Positions 9,315-17,551 of a DNA stretch of 33,728 bases are shown here, in pieces. A program made the translations under genes and the position numbers. Source of the DNA: Candidatus Poribacteria bacterium. GTDB taxonomy: Bacteria > Poribacteria > WGA-4E > UBA9662. Under the pieces are notes generated by a model that was given only the letters and a program-made list of their open reading frames with translations, was not told the DNA's origin and made no database searches. Within the stretch, counting starts at the first letter, position 1, and the number at the start of each line of letters is the position of its first letter. The stretch is from NCBI GenBank assembly GCA_012963885.1, contig DTUY01000081.1, positions 1 to 33,728 of the forward strand. Direction: 5' to 3'.

Positions 9315-10049
9315 ATGAATGTCTTAATTACAGGTGCGGCCAGTCAACTTGGTCAGCAAATTATCGCTGAGTTAGTTTCCAATCATCAACTTCGCCTTTT
9401 AGACAGCACTATGCCAGACATCAAACATGAAAACCTTGAGTTTATTCCAGGAAGTATAGTTGATCCCAAGATAGCCAATGAAGCAATACAGAGCATTGAT
9501 GTCCTAATCCATACTGGCGAACCGCCCCAAAGTCTACCCCAAGATCCACTTAAACGTGGGCAGATGCTTCTGGATCTCGCCACACGAGGTACGCACGTAC
9601 TTTTCAAAGCCGCAGTTGAAGCCGGAGTCAAACGCTTCATTTACGGTAGTACGCTTGAAATTTTCGGCAGCTATCCCGACGACATCTATATCAGCGAATT
9701 TTATAAACCGTTGCCGACACCAGAAATTCATCAAATGACTCGCTATTTAGGGGAGCTTACCTGCCGAGAGTTCGCCCGAACGTATATGGTCACAGTTACA
9801 TCACTGCGTCTGGGTAAACTAGTATTGGAAGAAGATGTTGCTGATCAGGATCTTGATCTGATGTGGCTTGATTTTCGGGATGCTGCTCAGGCTTTTCAAG
9901 GAGCTCTAAGACGTGATCAAAGTTCATCTGTCCAGTGGACACAACGCTGGGCTGTCTATCACATCTGCGCACCGCTTGAGAACCCCAAGTTCCTGATTTC
10001 TCAAGCAGGTCAAATCGGATATCAACCGCAGCATAATTTCCAAAATTGA
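9315..10049 (+). CDS. NAD-dependent epimerase/dehydratase-like SDR lacking the catalytic Tyr/Lys
   Basis: The 244-residue protein has an N-terminal Rossmann NAD site, MNVLITGAASQLGQ (TGxxxxxG form), and an extended-SDR fold judged from VLIHTGEPPQ and KRFIYGSTLEIFG. Where the family has YxxxK, alignment with the next gene (YGITK, same following pattern of ...C R..AR) places His139-Gln-Met-Thr-Arg143. Both catalytic residues therefore appear replaced. The protein may be a non-catalytic partner or use other chemistry. ATG 9315 is chosen because GGGAG lies six bases before it; a TTG two codons upstream is also open. It is 12 bases from the following SDR gene, probably one operon. Length is short for an extended SDR (about 300). 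Confidence 0.75.
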   Translation: MNVLITGAASQLGQQIIAELVSNHQLRLLDSTMPDIKHENLEFIPGSIVDPKIANEAIQSIDVLIHTGEPPQSLPQDPLKRGQMLLDLATRGTHVLFKAAVEAGVKRFIYGSTLEIFGSYPDDIYISEFYKPLPTPEIHQMTRYLGELTCREFARTYMVTVTSLRLGKLVLEEDVADQDLDLMWLDFRDAAQAFQGALRRDQSSSVQWTQRWAVYHICAPLENPKFLISQAGQIGYQPQHNFQN

Positions 10050-10061
10050 AAAGAGGATTCC

Positions 10062-10778
10062 ATGAAAAAGAGAGTGTTAATGCTGGGTGCCTCCGGTAAC
10101 ATTGCTCCCTACTTGTTGCCAGGGCTAGATCCATACTATGATCTCTGTTTAACTGATATTGTTGCTCATCCAGACAACAAACCAATTATCAATGTCGATA
10201 TCACCTCATACCAGCAGGTCTACGATGTTGCACAAAGTATGGATGCAATTATGAATTTTACAGTAATTCGAGACGATCCGGATCAAAGTTTCCATGTCAA
10301 CACACTCGGTGCTTGGCATGTCATGAAAGCGGCGTCCGAGCTTGGAATCAAAAAAGTCATTCATACTGGGCCGCAATCCATTCGCAATGCCTATGACCAA
10401 GATTTCGACATTGTCGATGTGCCCCGTTCACCTGGAACAGGATATTATGGAATTACCAAATTCTTGGCCATGGAAATCTGTCGTACTTATGCCCGAGCGT
10501 ACGATATTCAAACCATCTCATTTGTCTTTAACGGTCTTGGACCTCGACCAACTGAAAAAGTGACCGAGCAAGACTTTCCTCCGTTCACGGTTGTCTGGGA
10601 AGATCTCCAGTTAGCTTGCCGACTGGCACTCGAAATTGAATCTGTGCCCGACAATTTTCAGGATTTCAATATGCTCAGTTACGAGGGGCATGGAAAATAC
10701 AGCGTGGAAAAAGCAAGGCAGATCCTCGGGTTTGAACCAACGGGAAAATGGGAAGACTACTTCAAACGTCCAATGTGA
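10062..10778 (+). CDS. NAD(P)-dependent epimerase/dehydratase (extended SDR)
   Basis: The 238-residue protein starts MKKRVLMLGASGNIAPYLLP with the glycine-rich nucleotide-binding loop (GASGNIAP). It carries VDITSYQQV, the NTLGAWHVMKAASELGIKKV helix-strand typical of NAD-dependent sugar epimerases, and an intact YGITK catalytic motif. It probably oxidises or epimerises a sugar nucleotide or free sugar acid; the substrate is not readable. It is co-oriented with and 12 bases after the SDR that lacks these residues, so the two may form a hetero-oligomer. The C-terminal KARQILGFEPTGKWEDYF matches the end of this family, so the gene is complete. Confidence 0.85.
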   Translation: MKKRVLMLGASGNIAPYLLPGLDPYYDLCLTDIVAHPDNKPIINVDITSYQQVYDVAQSMDAIMNFTVIRDDPDQSFHVNTLGAWHVMKAASELGIKKVIHTGPQSIRNAYDQDFDIVDVPRSPGTGYYGITKFLAMEICRTYARAYDIQTISFVFNGLGPRPTEKVTEQDFPPFTVVWEDLQLACRLALEIESVPDNFQDFNMLSYEGHGKYSVEKARQILGFEPTGKWEDYFKRPM

Positions 10779-10812
10779 TACGGGAATAGCCTCATATTAG
10801 CATTATACCAAT

Positions 10813-11042
10813 TTCACTGAACATTCTTGGCGAAGGTTATCATGCTGATCATGGTACCAACACCTTTTTACCTACAAGTCATGCCATAGGTTCATTTGAT
10901 TACGTAAACAGCGGTGTTTATCTGCACGATGTGATTTGCCGAGCTGGTACCTACCACTACCAAGGCTAGTAGTGCCCTATTTTATTCCTCGTACCTAATA
11001 CATACCCGCCATTCCCTTTGAGAACAAGCGTAAACAGTGCAC
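10813..11042 (+). pseudogene. Truncated, rearranged copy of the PhyH gene at 18348-19295
   Basis: The stretch 10831-10932 is nearly identical to the complement of about 18793-18900, the part of the intact PhyH gene that encodes GYHADHGTNTFLPTSHAIGS and the following residues. I see only one inserted base and one substitution over about 100 bases. The sequence then jumps to the part matching about 18577-18687 (EFAEPVPTSAKVGS onward), skipping about 105 bases, and here it is more diverged, with stops. Both gene ends are absent. It is a non-coding duplicate fragment on the strand opposite to its source in window coordinates, lying between the SDR pair and a Gfo/Idh gene. Confidence 0.88.
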
Positions 11043-11057
11043 GTCTGCAATTATTTA

Positions 11058-12230
11058 TTAGTAAGCCGTGTAGTCCGGCTCAATTTCCTCAACAGATACC
11101 GACCGCCCTTCTTGCGCTGACTGGATTGTCGCCAAAGTGCAGGCTACTGCACGAACACCATCCTCATCATTATATCGAGGCTTGGTATCATTGAGAATAC
11201 TGTCGATAAGGTGGTACACTTGATTAATATGCCCCTGACTATAATAGCAGATATCCGATTGCCAAACATCATCACCGCCCTGATCAAAACGGAAGCAATG
11301 CGTATCCCTATCCTGCCGATGGAGAATAAGGTGTTGTTGCCGATTTTCCCAGATCAGGTTGTGGCCGCCTTCACCTAGAACTTCGATCATGCCGCATTCA
11401 CCAATAATTGTCGTGCTGAAGCCGTGCACATAGTCATACTTGCCGTTGAGTCCCTCAGCGCGCATCCATACACCTTGACAATCGGTATCTTCATATTTCC
11501 AGGTGATAATGGGTATATCAACCTCAGGGACTGAGTAGGTGTTATGAAGTCGCTGCCCCTGTGCCGGTTGACAGGTCCCCGTCAAGGCATAGACCTCAGT
11601 GATTTTCATGTCTTGCATAAAATATTCGGCGGTGGCGAAAAAATGAACGGCATGATCAAAAATCCATGGGTAGTCACCTCCACCGGATTTTTCGGCGCTC
11701 ATACGCCAATTTCTGTTGGAGGGAGGCTTGCGATCAGATCGCCGATTTCGTCGCAACCAAGGACCGTGCCGCTGACGTATCTGCAGTGGCCGACCGATTT
11801 CACCTGCTTCGATCAATTCCCGTGCCTTCATGTGTGAAGCGATGAAGATATAGGTCTCACCAACCATCAACTTCACGTTCGATCGACGCACCGCTTGACA
11901 AGCACTCTCACCTTCGCTCACGCTGCGGCAGAACGGTTTCTCGCAATGGATATGTTTTCCCGCTTCGGCAGCACTTATAGTCATCGGAACATGTAAAAAA
12001 GTTGGTGTGGCAATGTCAACAGTGTTTATTTCCTCATCTTGAACCATCGCCTCATAATCGGTATATATTTTCTGGATACCGTGTTCCTTGGCAAAATCGC
12101 CTGCGTTCTCAATATCCGTATCACAAACAGCAACCACCTCGGCATCCGGATGCGAGACGTACCCCTTGAAATGCGAATTGGCTGCCAAACCAAGCCCAAC
12201 CATACCTACTCTAACAGTTTCTAACTTCAT
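11058..12230 (-). CDS. Gfo/Idh/MocA family oxidoreductase
   Basis: The 390-residue protein has the N-terminal NAD(P)-binding Rossmann domain (VRVGMVGLGLAANSHFKGY), then AVCDTDIENA and the signature HIHCEKPFCRSV with the conserved Glu-Lys-Pro. The C-terminal domain is the beta-sheet substrate domain (GGGDYPWIFDHAVHFFATAE, with the conserved Asp-His pair). Members oxidise or reduce sugars, inositols or related polyols. The segment around residues 150-180 is unusually rich in Arg and Pro (RQRHGPWLRRNRRSDRKPP), longer than in many relatives. It lies 22 bases after the PhyH gene on the same strand, a likely two-gene operon. No strong ribosome site is visible. Confidence 0.9.
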   Translation of the reverse strand: MKLETVRVGMVGLGLAANSHFKGYVSHPDAEVVAVCDTDIENAGDFAKEHGIQKIYTDYEAMVQDEEINTVDIATPTFLHVPMTISAAEAGKHIHCEKPFCRSVSEGESACQAVRRSNVKLMVGETYIFIASHMKARELIEAGEIGRPLQIRQRHGPWLRRNRRSDRKPPSNRNWRMSAEKSGGGDYPWIFDHAVHFFATAEYFMQDMKITEVYALTGTCQPAQGQRLHNTYSVPEVDIPIITWKYEDTDCQGVWMRAEGLNGKYDYVHGFSTTIIGECGMIEVLGEGGHNLIWENRQQHLILHRQDRDTHCFRFDQGGDDVWQSDICYYSQGHINQVYHLIDSILNDTKPRYNDEDGVRAVACTLATIQSAQEGRSVSVEEIEPDYTAY

Positions 12231-12252
12231 TGCGATTTTCTTAACGCAGGAT

Positions 12253-13047
12253 TTAGCTCGTTTCCTCTTTCAGTCTCTTCATTGCTTCCTGTTTGACTTG
12301 TTGCCAACCAATCCAACTTTTTTCACCCTCGTAACGTACGATGTCATGAATAGTAGCACGAGGTTGGTAAGTGACATAGTTGCCTGTATGCCAACCAAGA
12401 TTTCGGTAGATCATAAAATCCCCCGCTCCAAGATGAACCTGCACTGCTCCAGGGAATTGCTGGCAATGATCAAGATAATAGCGTTCTGCTTCCACATTGG
12501 ACATCCCTTCTATTGGCCCTCTTAAGATTGGCCCACCTGTTGTCTGTTGTTCACCTGGTAGATCCCACTGTCTCAAATGGCTTCTTGGAACAAACCAAGT
12601 ACACGATTCGGCGTAAATGGCACAGTTAACTTGGTTGTAATGCCTTAGGTCGTGCCATACTTCTGCCAGTTTGGCTTTGACAATTTCGTCGTACGCTTCA
12701 GGCGGCACTTCAACCACCCCATCACGATGCCAACCAATGTGCCAAGGATGTTCCAGTGGTTCAACCAGTAACCCCATGATATCTATGTGCCCATGTGTAT
12801 AGTTTTTTCCGAGGAGCCTTTCAATTGTGTCTTGCAGTTCTGGCAACTCAATATAGTCGTAAAACGGCTTCAAGTTCAAATCGCCGGCATAGTCGGAGAG
12901 AGGTTGAATCCGCTGCGTCTGTGCCCCCTTGAGTTGATGCGCCAAATCACGCGCTTTTTTGGCTTCGATACGCAGATCTCCAAGTAAGGATGGCGGAACG
13001 ATGCCTCGAAGAATTAAATATCCTTCTGCCAAGTACTCATCGATCAT
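12253..13047 (-). CDS. Phytanoyl-CoA dioxygenase (PhyH) family protein
   Basis: A 264-residue Fe(II)/2-oxoglutarate-dependent oxygenase. The facial triad is visible as His107 and Asp109 (GWHRDG) and His220 (LGWHTGNY), with Arg230 (QPRATIHD) as the likely 2-oxoglutarate anchor. PHVVP-like strand patterns and SCTWFVPRSHLRQWD fit the family. The substrate is unknown; these enzymes hydroxylate many small molecules. The first ATG is 13047, but the frame is coding-like upstream (LAFQFSDWM). The only good ribosome site, GGAGG at 13083-13079, lies 4-7 bases before in-frame CTG codons at 13074 and 13071, so translation may start there. It is followed by a Gfo/Idh gene in the same operon. Confidence 0.88.
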   Translation of the reverse strand: MIDEYLAEGYLILRGIVPPSLLGDLRIEAKKARDLAHQLKGAQTQRIQPLSDYAGDLNLKPFYDYIELPELQDTIERLLGKNYTHGHIDIMGLLVEPLEHPWHIGWHRDGVVEVPPEAYDEIVKAKLAEVWHDLRHYNQVNCAIYAESCTWFVPRSHLRQWDLPGEQQTTGGPILRGPIEGMSNVEAERYYLDHCQQFPGAVQVHLGAGDFMIYRNLGWHTGNYVTYQPRATIHDIVRYEGEKSWIGWQQVKQEAMKRLKEETS

Positions 13048-13347
13048 CCAATCACTGAATTGGAAAGCCAGCAGTTCGCCTCCATGAAAAATTAAGTTTA
13101 ACCATTTTACCTTTTGATAAACTCAACAGGCCGTTTATCAATGGATCATTGTACCAAGAACTATGTTGTGTGTAAAGGACTGAGCTTGAAATTTACAAAT
13201 TTTTGGACTACCAGACATAATTCAAACCTACTAATAATCTCAGCCACGATTATACAAGACTACCGAGTCGCTGCTATTGTTTGAGAATTAATAGCTTGTC
13301 CGAACCTAAGATTCATGTTAAGTTCAACCCCAAATCTGGAGGATAAC
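13048..13347. other. Divergent intergenic region between PhyH and aldo/keto reductase
   Basis: About 300 bases with no convincing gene beyond the possible short N-terminal extension of PhyH at its left edge. It contains the inverted repeat at 13114-13141 and should hold promoters for both flanking genes. The frame of the aldo/keto reductase is open back to 13315, but the strong ribosome site sits after that point. Confidence 0.6.
13114..13141. promoter_or_regulatory. 9-bp perfect inverted repeat upstream of PhyH
   Basis: TTGATAAAC (13114-13122) and GTTTATCAA (13133-13141) are perfect inverted copies around a 10-base loop. The repeat lies about 40-70 bases before the possible PhyH translation start on the minus strand, so it could be an operator or a leader hairpin. 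Confidence 0.4.
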
Positions 13348-14190
13348 ATGATGACGCATGAAAAATTATCTGACGGTGGCGACATCCCAATGATTGGCCT
13401 TGGAACTGCAGGATTACAAGGTGATAAATGCGAACAGGCAACCAAGTGGGCACTCGAAATTGGCTATCGACACATTGATAGCGCATGGGCGTACAGAAAT
13501 CAACCAGCGATTGCAACGGCCATAAAGCAGACCGGAATTCAGCGCGAAGATCTATTTATTACCTCCAAGGTTTGGCGAGATTATCTTAGTTACGAGAAAG
13601 CACTGAGACAATGCAACGAAATCTTGGATCAGTTACAGATGGATTATATTGATCTGCTACTTACACATTGGCCTTGCAATGCAAATGTGAGGAGTGCCAA
13701 AGGTCCAGAAAACGTGGTTCCACTTGAGGAAACGCTAGCAGCTTTTAACGAGATTCACAGAGTGGGCAAGGTCAAACACATCGGCGTCAGTAATTACGGT
13801 ATAGATCTAATAAAACAAGCACAAGAAATCTCGGCGGTGCCTATTACAGTTAATCAAGTTCATTTTCATCTAAGTGATCGGAACTGTAGTGAAAACGTAT
13901 CACAAACCCTGGTCGATTTCTGTTTAAAATCAAACGTTGTGATGACAGCATATTGTCCACTTGCATCTGGCTGGTGTCCAGCAGGCGGTGGTATTCTCAC
14001 ACATCCAACCCTGACTGCAATTGCACAAAATTATGGTAAAACGCCGGCACAAGTAGCCCTTAGATGGATCATAGAGCAAGGCGTAACTGTGATTCCAAGG
14101 TCCAGTTCTCAAGATCACCTGCGTGAAAATATGGAGATCTTTGACTTTGAACTCTCTGAAACCGATACGGCACGACTTAACACACTATAA
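13348..14190 (+). CDS. Aldo/keto reductase
   Basis: The 280-residue protein is a (beta/alpha)8 NADPH-dependent oxidoreductase. The catalytic tetrad is complete: Asp44 and Tyr49 in HIDSAWAYRN, Lys74 in FITSKVW, and His107 in LLLTHWP. The cofactor-binding end is seen in GVTVIPRSSSQDHLRENMEIF. The profile resembles 2,5-diketo-D-gluconate reductase-type or prostaglandin F synthase-type AKRs acting on carbonyl compounds; the real substrate is unknown. ATG 13348 follows GGAGG (13338-13342) by five bases, so it is preferred over an ATG 11 codons upstream. It is transcribed away from the PhyH-Gfo/Idh operon. Confidence 0.93.
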   Translation: MMTHEKLSDGGDIPMIGLGTAGLQGDKCEQATKWALEIGYRHIDSAWAYRNQPAIATAIKQTGIQREDLFITSKVWRDYLSYEKALRQCNEILDQLQMDYIDLLLTHWPCNANVRSAKGPENVVPLEETLAAFNEIHRVGKVKHIGVSNYGIDLIKQAQEISAVPITVNQVHFHLSDRNCSENVSQTLVDFCLKSNVVMTAYCPLASGWCPAGGGILTHPTLTAIAQNYGKTPAQVALRWIIEQGVTVIPRSSSQDHLRENMEIFDFELSETDTARLNTL

Positions 14191-14237
14191 GAGATTTTTT
14201 GGCGAAAGAAACGGCTACAAAAGATGCAACTGTTACA

Positions 14238-14419
14238 AAACTCCCCAGTCCCTGAAATCCTGAAACCTATATACCATTTGATCTGAGTCAGGATTCAGAG
14301 GTCAGCCTGACCATCTATGACATGGCTGGACGTCTGATATGATGGATAGATTTAGGGTTTCAGGAAACTGGTGTCCATCTGCAGAGGGACCAAACTATCT
14401 ACTAGGATGGGCGGACGTA
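14238..14419 (+). pseudogene. Remnant of a C-terminal FlgD/T9SS-like sorting domain
   Basis: One frame reads KLPSP, stop, NPETYIPFDLSQDSEVSLTI, then YDMAGRLI, stop, WIDLGFQETGVHLQRD..., stop, DGRT, stop. This follows the 'PNPFNPET.IP..LS...V.L.IYD..GR.I..... G.....WDG' pattern found at the ends of exported proteins in Poribacteria, Ignavibacteria and similar phyla. Several in-frame stops and missing flanks show that it is a leftover of a lost secreted protein gene. It fills most of the 356-base gap between the aldo/keto reductase and the ThDP enzyme. Confidence 0.7.
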
Positions 14420-14546
14420 GCCAAGAATCAGCAGCAAATGTATAAGCAACATTCGAACAATTACTTCATACACTTTTGCCCAACTGTATTATATGCTTTT
14501 ATCGAATATAATATTTATCAGTAAAAGTAAAAAGAAGGAGACTTAA

Positions 14547-16254
14547 ATGCCACGGATGACTGGTGGGGAAGCCGTTGTTCGTTCTTTGTCAACATATAAC
14601 GTCAGCACTGTGTTTGGAATTCCGGGTGCTCATAATCTGGCTATATACGATGCTTTGCTTGACGCAACCGATATCAAGCATATTGTTGCACGTCACGAGC
14701 AAGGTGCTGCATTCATGGCCGATGGTTACGCTCGCATCAGCGGGTTAGCTGGTATCTGTATATGTACTACTGGAACCTGCTGCCCTCAACACCCTTGCAT
14801 CGCTCGGAACAGCACTCAGCGACTCATCCCCTGTACTCTGCATTGCCAGTCAGATTCCGGTTGCAGGGATTGGCTTGAATAAAGGATATTTGCATGAATG
14901 TCGTGACCAACTAGGCTGCCTTCGTCCGGTAACTAAGTGGTCTGGCCGTGCCAATACGGTGTCTTCGATTCCTCGCGTGATGAAGGAAGCTTTCATGCAA
15001 ATGCAGAGTGGACGCCCCGGTCCTGTAGCCATTGAAATCCCCTGCGATGTTCTGGATGCAAGTGACGACGTTGAGATTTTAGAACCAGCTACAGTCACTC
15101 GTCCGGAACCTCATCCTGAACAGATCTACCAAGCTGTTCAGTTGATTTCCAAAGCTCAACACCCGGTCATTTGGGTAGGAGGAGGCGTAATTGTCAGTGA
15201 AGCAAGTGACGAGCTGTTGCAATTAGCTGAACGAATCCAGGCACCAGTCTTCACCACTATCTTGGGTAAAGGTGCAATTTCGGATGAGCATCCTTTGGCA
15301 GCAGGCAGCTCAATCCTGCATCCCGCTTCCTGTGAGTATCTAGCGGGAAACTCAGTTCCTGACCCTATTGGCGCCCTGAACTCAAACGAATTCTTCGCAG
15401 CTTGTGATGCCATGGTCGCCATCGGGACAAGATTCACTGAAGAAGAAACTAATGGGTGGAGACTCCGCTTACCAGAGTCATTAATCCACATTGACATAGA
15501 TCCAAACGAAATCAACCGCAATTATCCAGCAACAGTTGGCATTGTGGGAGATGCCAGACAATCTCTGCGACAACTTAACCAGTTATTAGAATCTATGCCA
15601 CTGCAGAACAGTGCCGATCGATCTATGGAAGTTGATAAACTGAAAAAACGCATTCTTCAAGATTGCTGCCAGCTTGCACCAAAAGGCGTAGAACTGGTGC
15701 AAAGGCTCCGCACGGCTCTGCCGCGCGAAACAATTATTGTTAGTGATTTGACCATTGCCGCCTATTGGTGTCGACGACTGCTTGACCTGTACCAGCCACG
15801 CACATATGTGTATCCATGGGGTTTTTGCACGCTCGGTTTTGGTGTGCCAGCAGCAATTGGTGCCAAATTGGCACAGCCAGATCAACCTGTTGTGCTCCTA
15901 TCTGGTGATGGAGGATTCCTATTCAACTGCCAAGAACTAGCTATTGCAGTGCAGTTCGGTGTACCGATTGTAGTACTCCTCTTCAACGATAGTGCGTATG
16001 GTGTGTTGAAACCACAACAGGAGAAACGTTACGGACGAACAAACGCTGTTGATTTAGTAAACCCCGATTTCATGATGTTGGCTCGAGCTTTTGGCGTTGA
16101 CAGCCAACGGGTTGAATCTATTGATCAACTAGACTTGACAATTACTAAGGCAATAGAATCAAACCAAACTACGATCATTGAAATACCTTTGCAACTACCT
16201 TTGCCTATCATGGAACCAGCACCACGGTTACTACACCAATCTAGAAATCAATAA
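14547..16254 (+). CDS. Thiamine diphosphate-dependent enzyme, acetolactate synthase-like, interrupted by one frameshift
   Basis: The gene starts after a strong AAGGAG site. Residues 1-75 carry the pyrimidine-binding domain, with GIPGAHNLAIYDAL and catalytic Glu51 in IVARHEQGAAFMADGYARISG. Near 14774-14775 one extra A (GGAACCT where GGACCT would read on) moves coding to the next frame. That frame continues PAALNTLASLGTALSDSSPV through to 16254. The central domain has VIWVGGGVIVSEASDEL. The C-terminal domain has the ThDP signature LSGDGGFLF...LLFNDSAYG (GDG...ND). Joined length is about 568 residues, normal for the family (acetolactate synthase, oxalyl-CoA decarboxylase, AruI-like). Substrate unknown. 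The break may be a true mutation or a sequence error. Confidence 0.85.
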
Positions 16255-16374
16255 CGTACCAAAGTGCTGCATCGTATTTAGCTGAAATAGTGAATTAGGT
16301 TCCAGCAATAATCGCCAATACCTCTGTACCAATTAGATCGTATTCTGAACAGTAACATTGCAGATTAGGTGTTA

Positions 16375-16400
16375 TGCTTGGTATTTTCCAATACCAAGCA
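16375..16400. terminator. Perfect 11-bp hairpin after the ThDP-enzyme gene
   Basis: TGCTTGGTATT (16375-16385) pairs perfectly with AATACCAAGCA (16390-16400) around the tetraloop TTCC. It lies about 120 bases after the ThDP-enzyme stop and 70 bases before the next gene. There is no T-run after the stem on either strand, so termination is possible but not certain; a regulatory hairpin is the alternative. Confidence 0.5.
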
Positions 16401-16469
16401 CAAAATCCCAAACAACTCCAACCTATCCACATATAACATAGGTTCAAAAATAGTTACAAAGGAAAGTAG

Positions 16470-17543
16470 ATGGGAAAACTGCGAGTAGGTTTTATTGGAG
16501 TAGGCGATATTACTGATCTACATTATCCAGGCTACAAAGATAATCCGAAGGCGGAATTGTACGCCATCTGTGATGTAGATGAAGAACGACTCCAAAAACG
16601 TGCTTCTGAGTGGAAGGTCGAGAAGACATACACCGATTACCGAGAGTTACTCACCGACCCTAATATAGAAGCGGTAGAAGTAATTACTCCTCATCATTTA
16701 CACGCCGAGATGGGCATAGCTGCCCTAAAGGCAGGTAAGCATGTCTCCATGCAAAAGCCCATGGCAGTCAACATCGGTGAGTGCCATGAGCTGATCAAGA
16801 CAGCAGAACGCTCACAGAAGTTGTTTCGTGTGTTTGAAAATTTCCGCTTCTACCCGCCCATGGTTAAAGCCAAAGAGTTGCTTGACTCTGGTGCTATTGG
16901 TGAGCCTCTTTCTATAAGAATCAAATGCGTCCAAGGCACTGGAGGAGATGGTTGGGAAATACCTTACCGCCGTTGGGCATGGCGATTCGATCCTGACCAA
17001 GGTGGTGGTGGTCGGGTCATTCTGGATTATGGGTACCATCTTTTTTCGATTGCTATGTGGTATCTAGGCACGGTGGAAAAGGTTTTTTCTTGGATCACGC
17101 ATAGACCCATTCAACACGGATGGATCCTCGACAGCCCAGCGGTTGCTATTTGGAAATACCAGAACGCCGAGAAATACGGTTCCTACGAAGTAATAACCTC
17201 CGATGAAATGCTGGTGCACTCCAAATATCGGCGACCTGAAGACGAATGGGTAGAACTCAGTGGCACCCGCGGTTTCATTTGGATTAATCGTTGCACATCA
17301 ATGTTACTGAACAGCCCACCATTAGTGATGTATTGCAATGGGGAAACGACAGAATTTTCTGATATTGACTCAGATTGGGGAACTAGCTTTGTTGCAGGAG
17401 TACATGACTTTGTGGAGGCAATAATCGAAAAAAGACAATCGATGTTGACAGGTGAGGAAGGAAAGGCTGTACTCCAGTTCTGCCGTGCTATTCAATTATC
17501 TGCCAAAGAGGGGCGAGAGGTCGAACCCACAGAAATCGTTTAG
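16470..17543 (+). CDS. Gfo/Idh/MocA family oxidoreductase
   Basis: The 357-residue protein opens with the NAD(P) Rossmann loop LRVGFIGVGDITDLHYPGY, followed by YAICDVDEERL and VITPHHLHAEMGIAALKAGK. The usual EKP signature reads QKP (HVSMQKPMAV). The lysine is kept but the acidic residue is replaced by Gln. The C-terminal domain has GGGGRVILDYGYHLFSIAMW, with Asp and His at the usual catalytic positions. The enzyme probably handles a sugar or polyol. An AAAGGAAAG ribosome site lies just upstream. It is separated from the ThDP gene by a strong hairpin and converges on the ABM-domain gene. Confidence 0.9.
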   Translation: MGKLRVGFIGVGDITDLHYPGYKDNPKAELYAICDVDEERLQKRASEWKVEKTYTDYRELLTDPNIEAVEVITPHHLHAEMGIAALKAGKHVSMQKPMAVNIGECHELIKTAERSQKLFRVFENFRFYPPMVKAKELLDSGAIGEPLSIRIKCVQGTGGDGWEIPYRRWAWRFDPDQGGGGRVILDYGYHLFSIAMWYLGTVEKVFSWITHRPIQHGWILDSPAVAIWKYQNAEKYGSYEVITSDEMLVHSKYRRPEDEWVELSGTRGFIWINRCTSMLLNSPPLVMYCNGETTEFSDIDSDWGTSFVAGVHDFVEAIIEKRQSMLTGEEGKAVLQFCRAIQLSAKEGREVEPTEIV

Positions 17544-17551
17544 TTGTCATT

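Noticed and set aside
10813-11042. Possible mobile element or integration scar
   Set aside because: No transposase, terminal inverted repeats or target duplication are visible; duplication of a PhyH piece explains it.
12088-12525. 145-codon plus-strand frame
   Set aside because: It is antisense to the Gfo/Idh and PhyH genes, which have clear family motifs.
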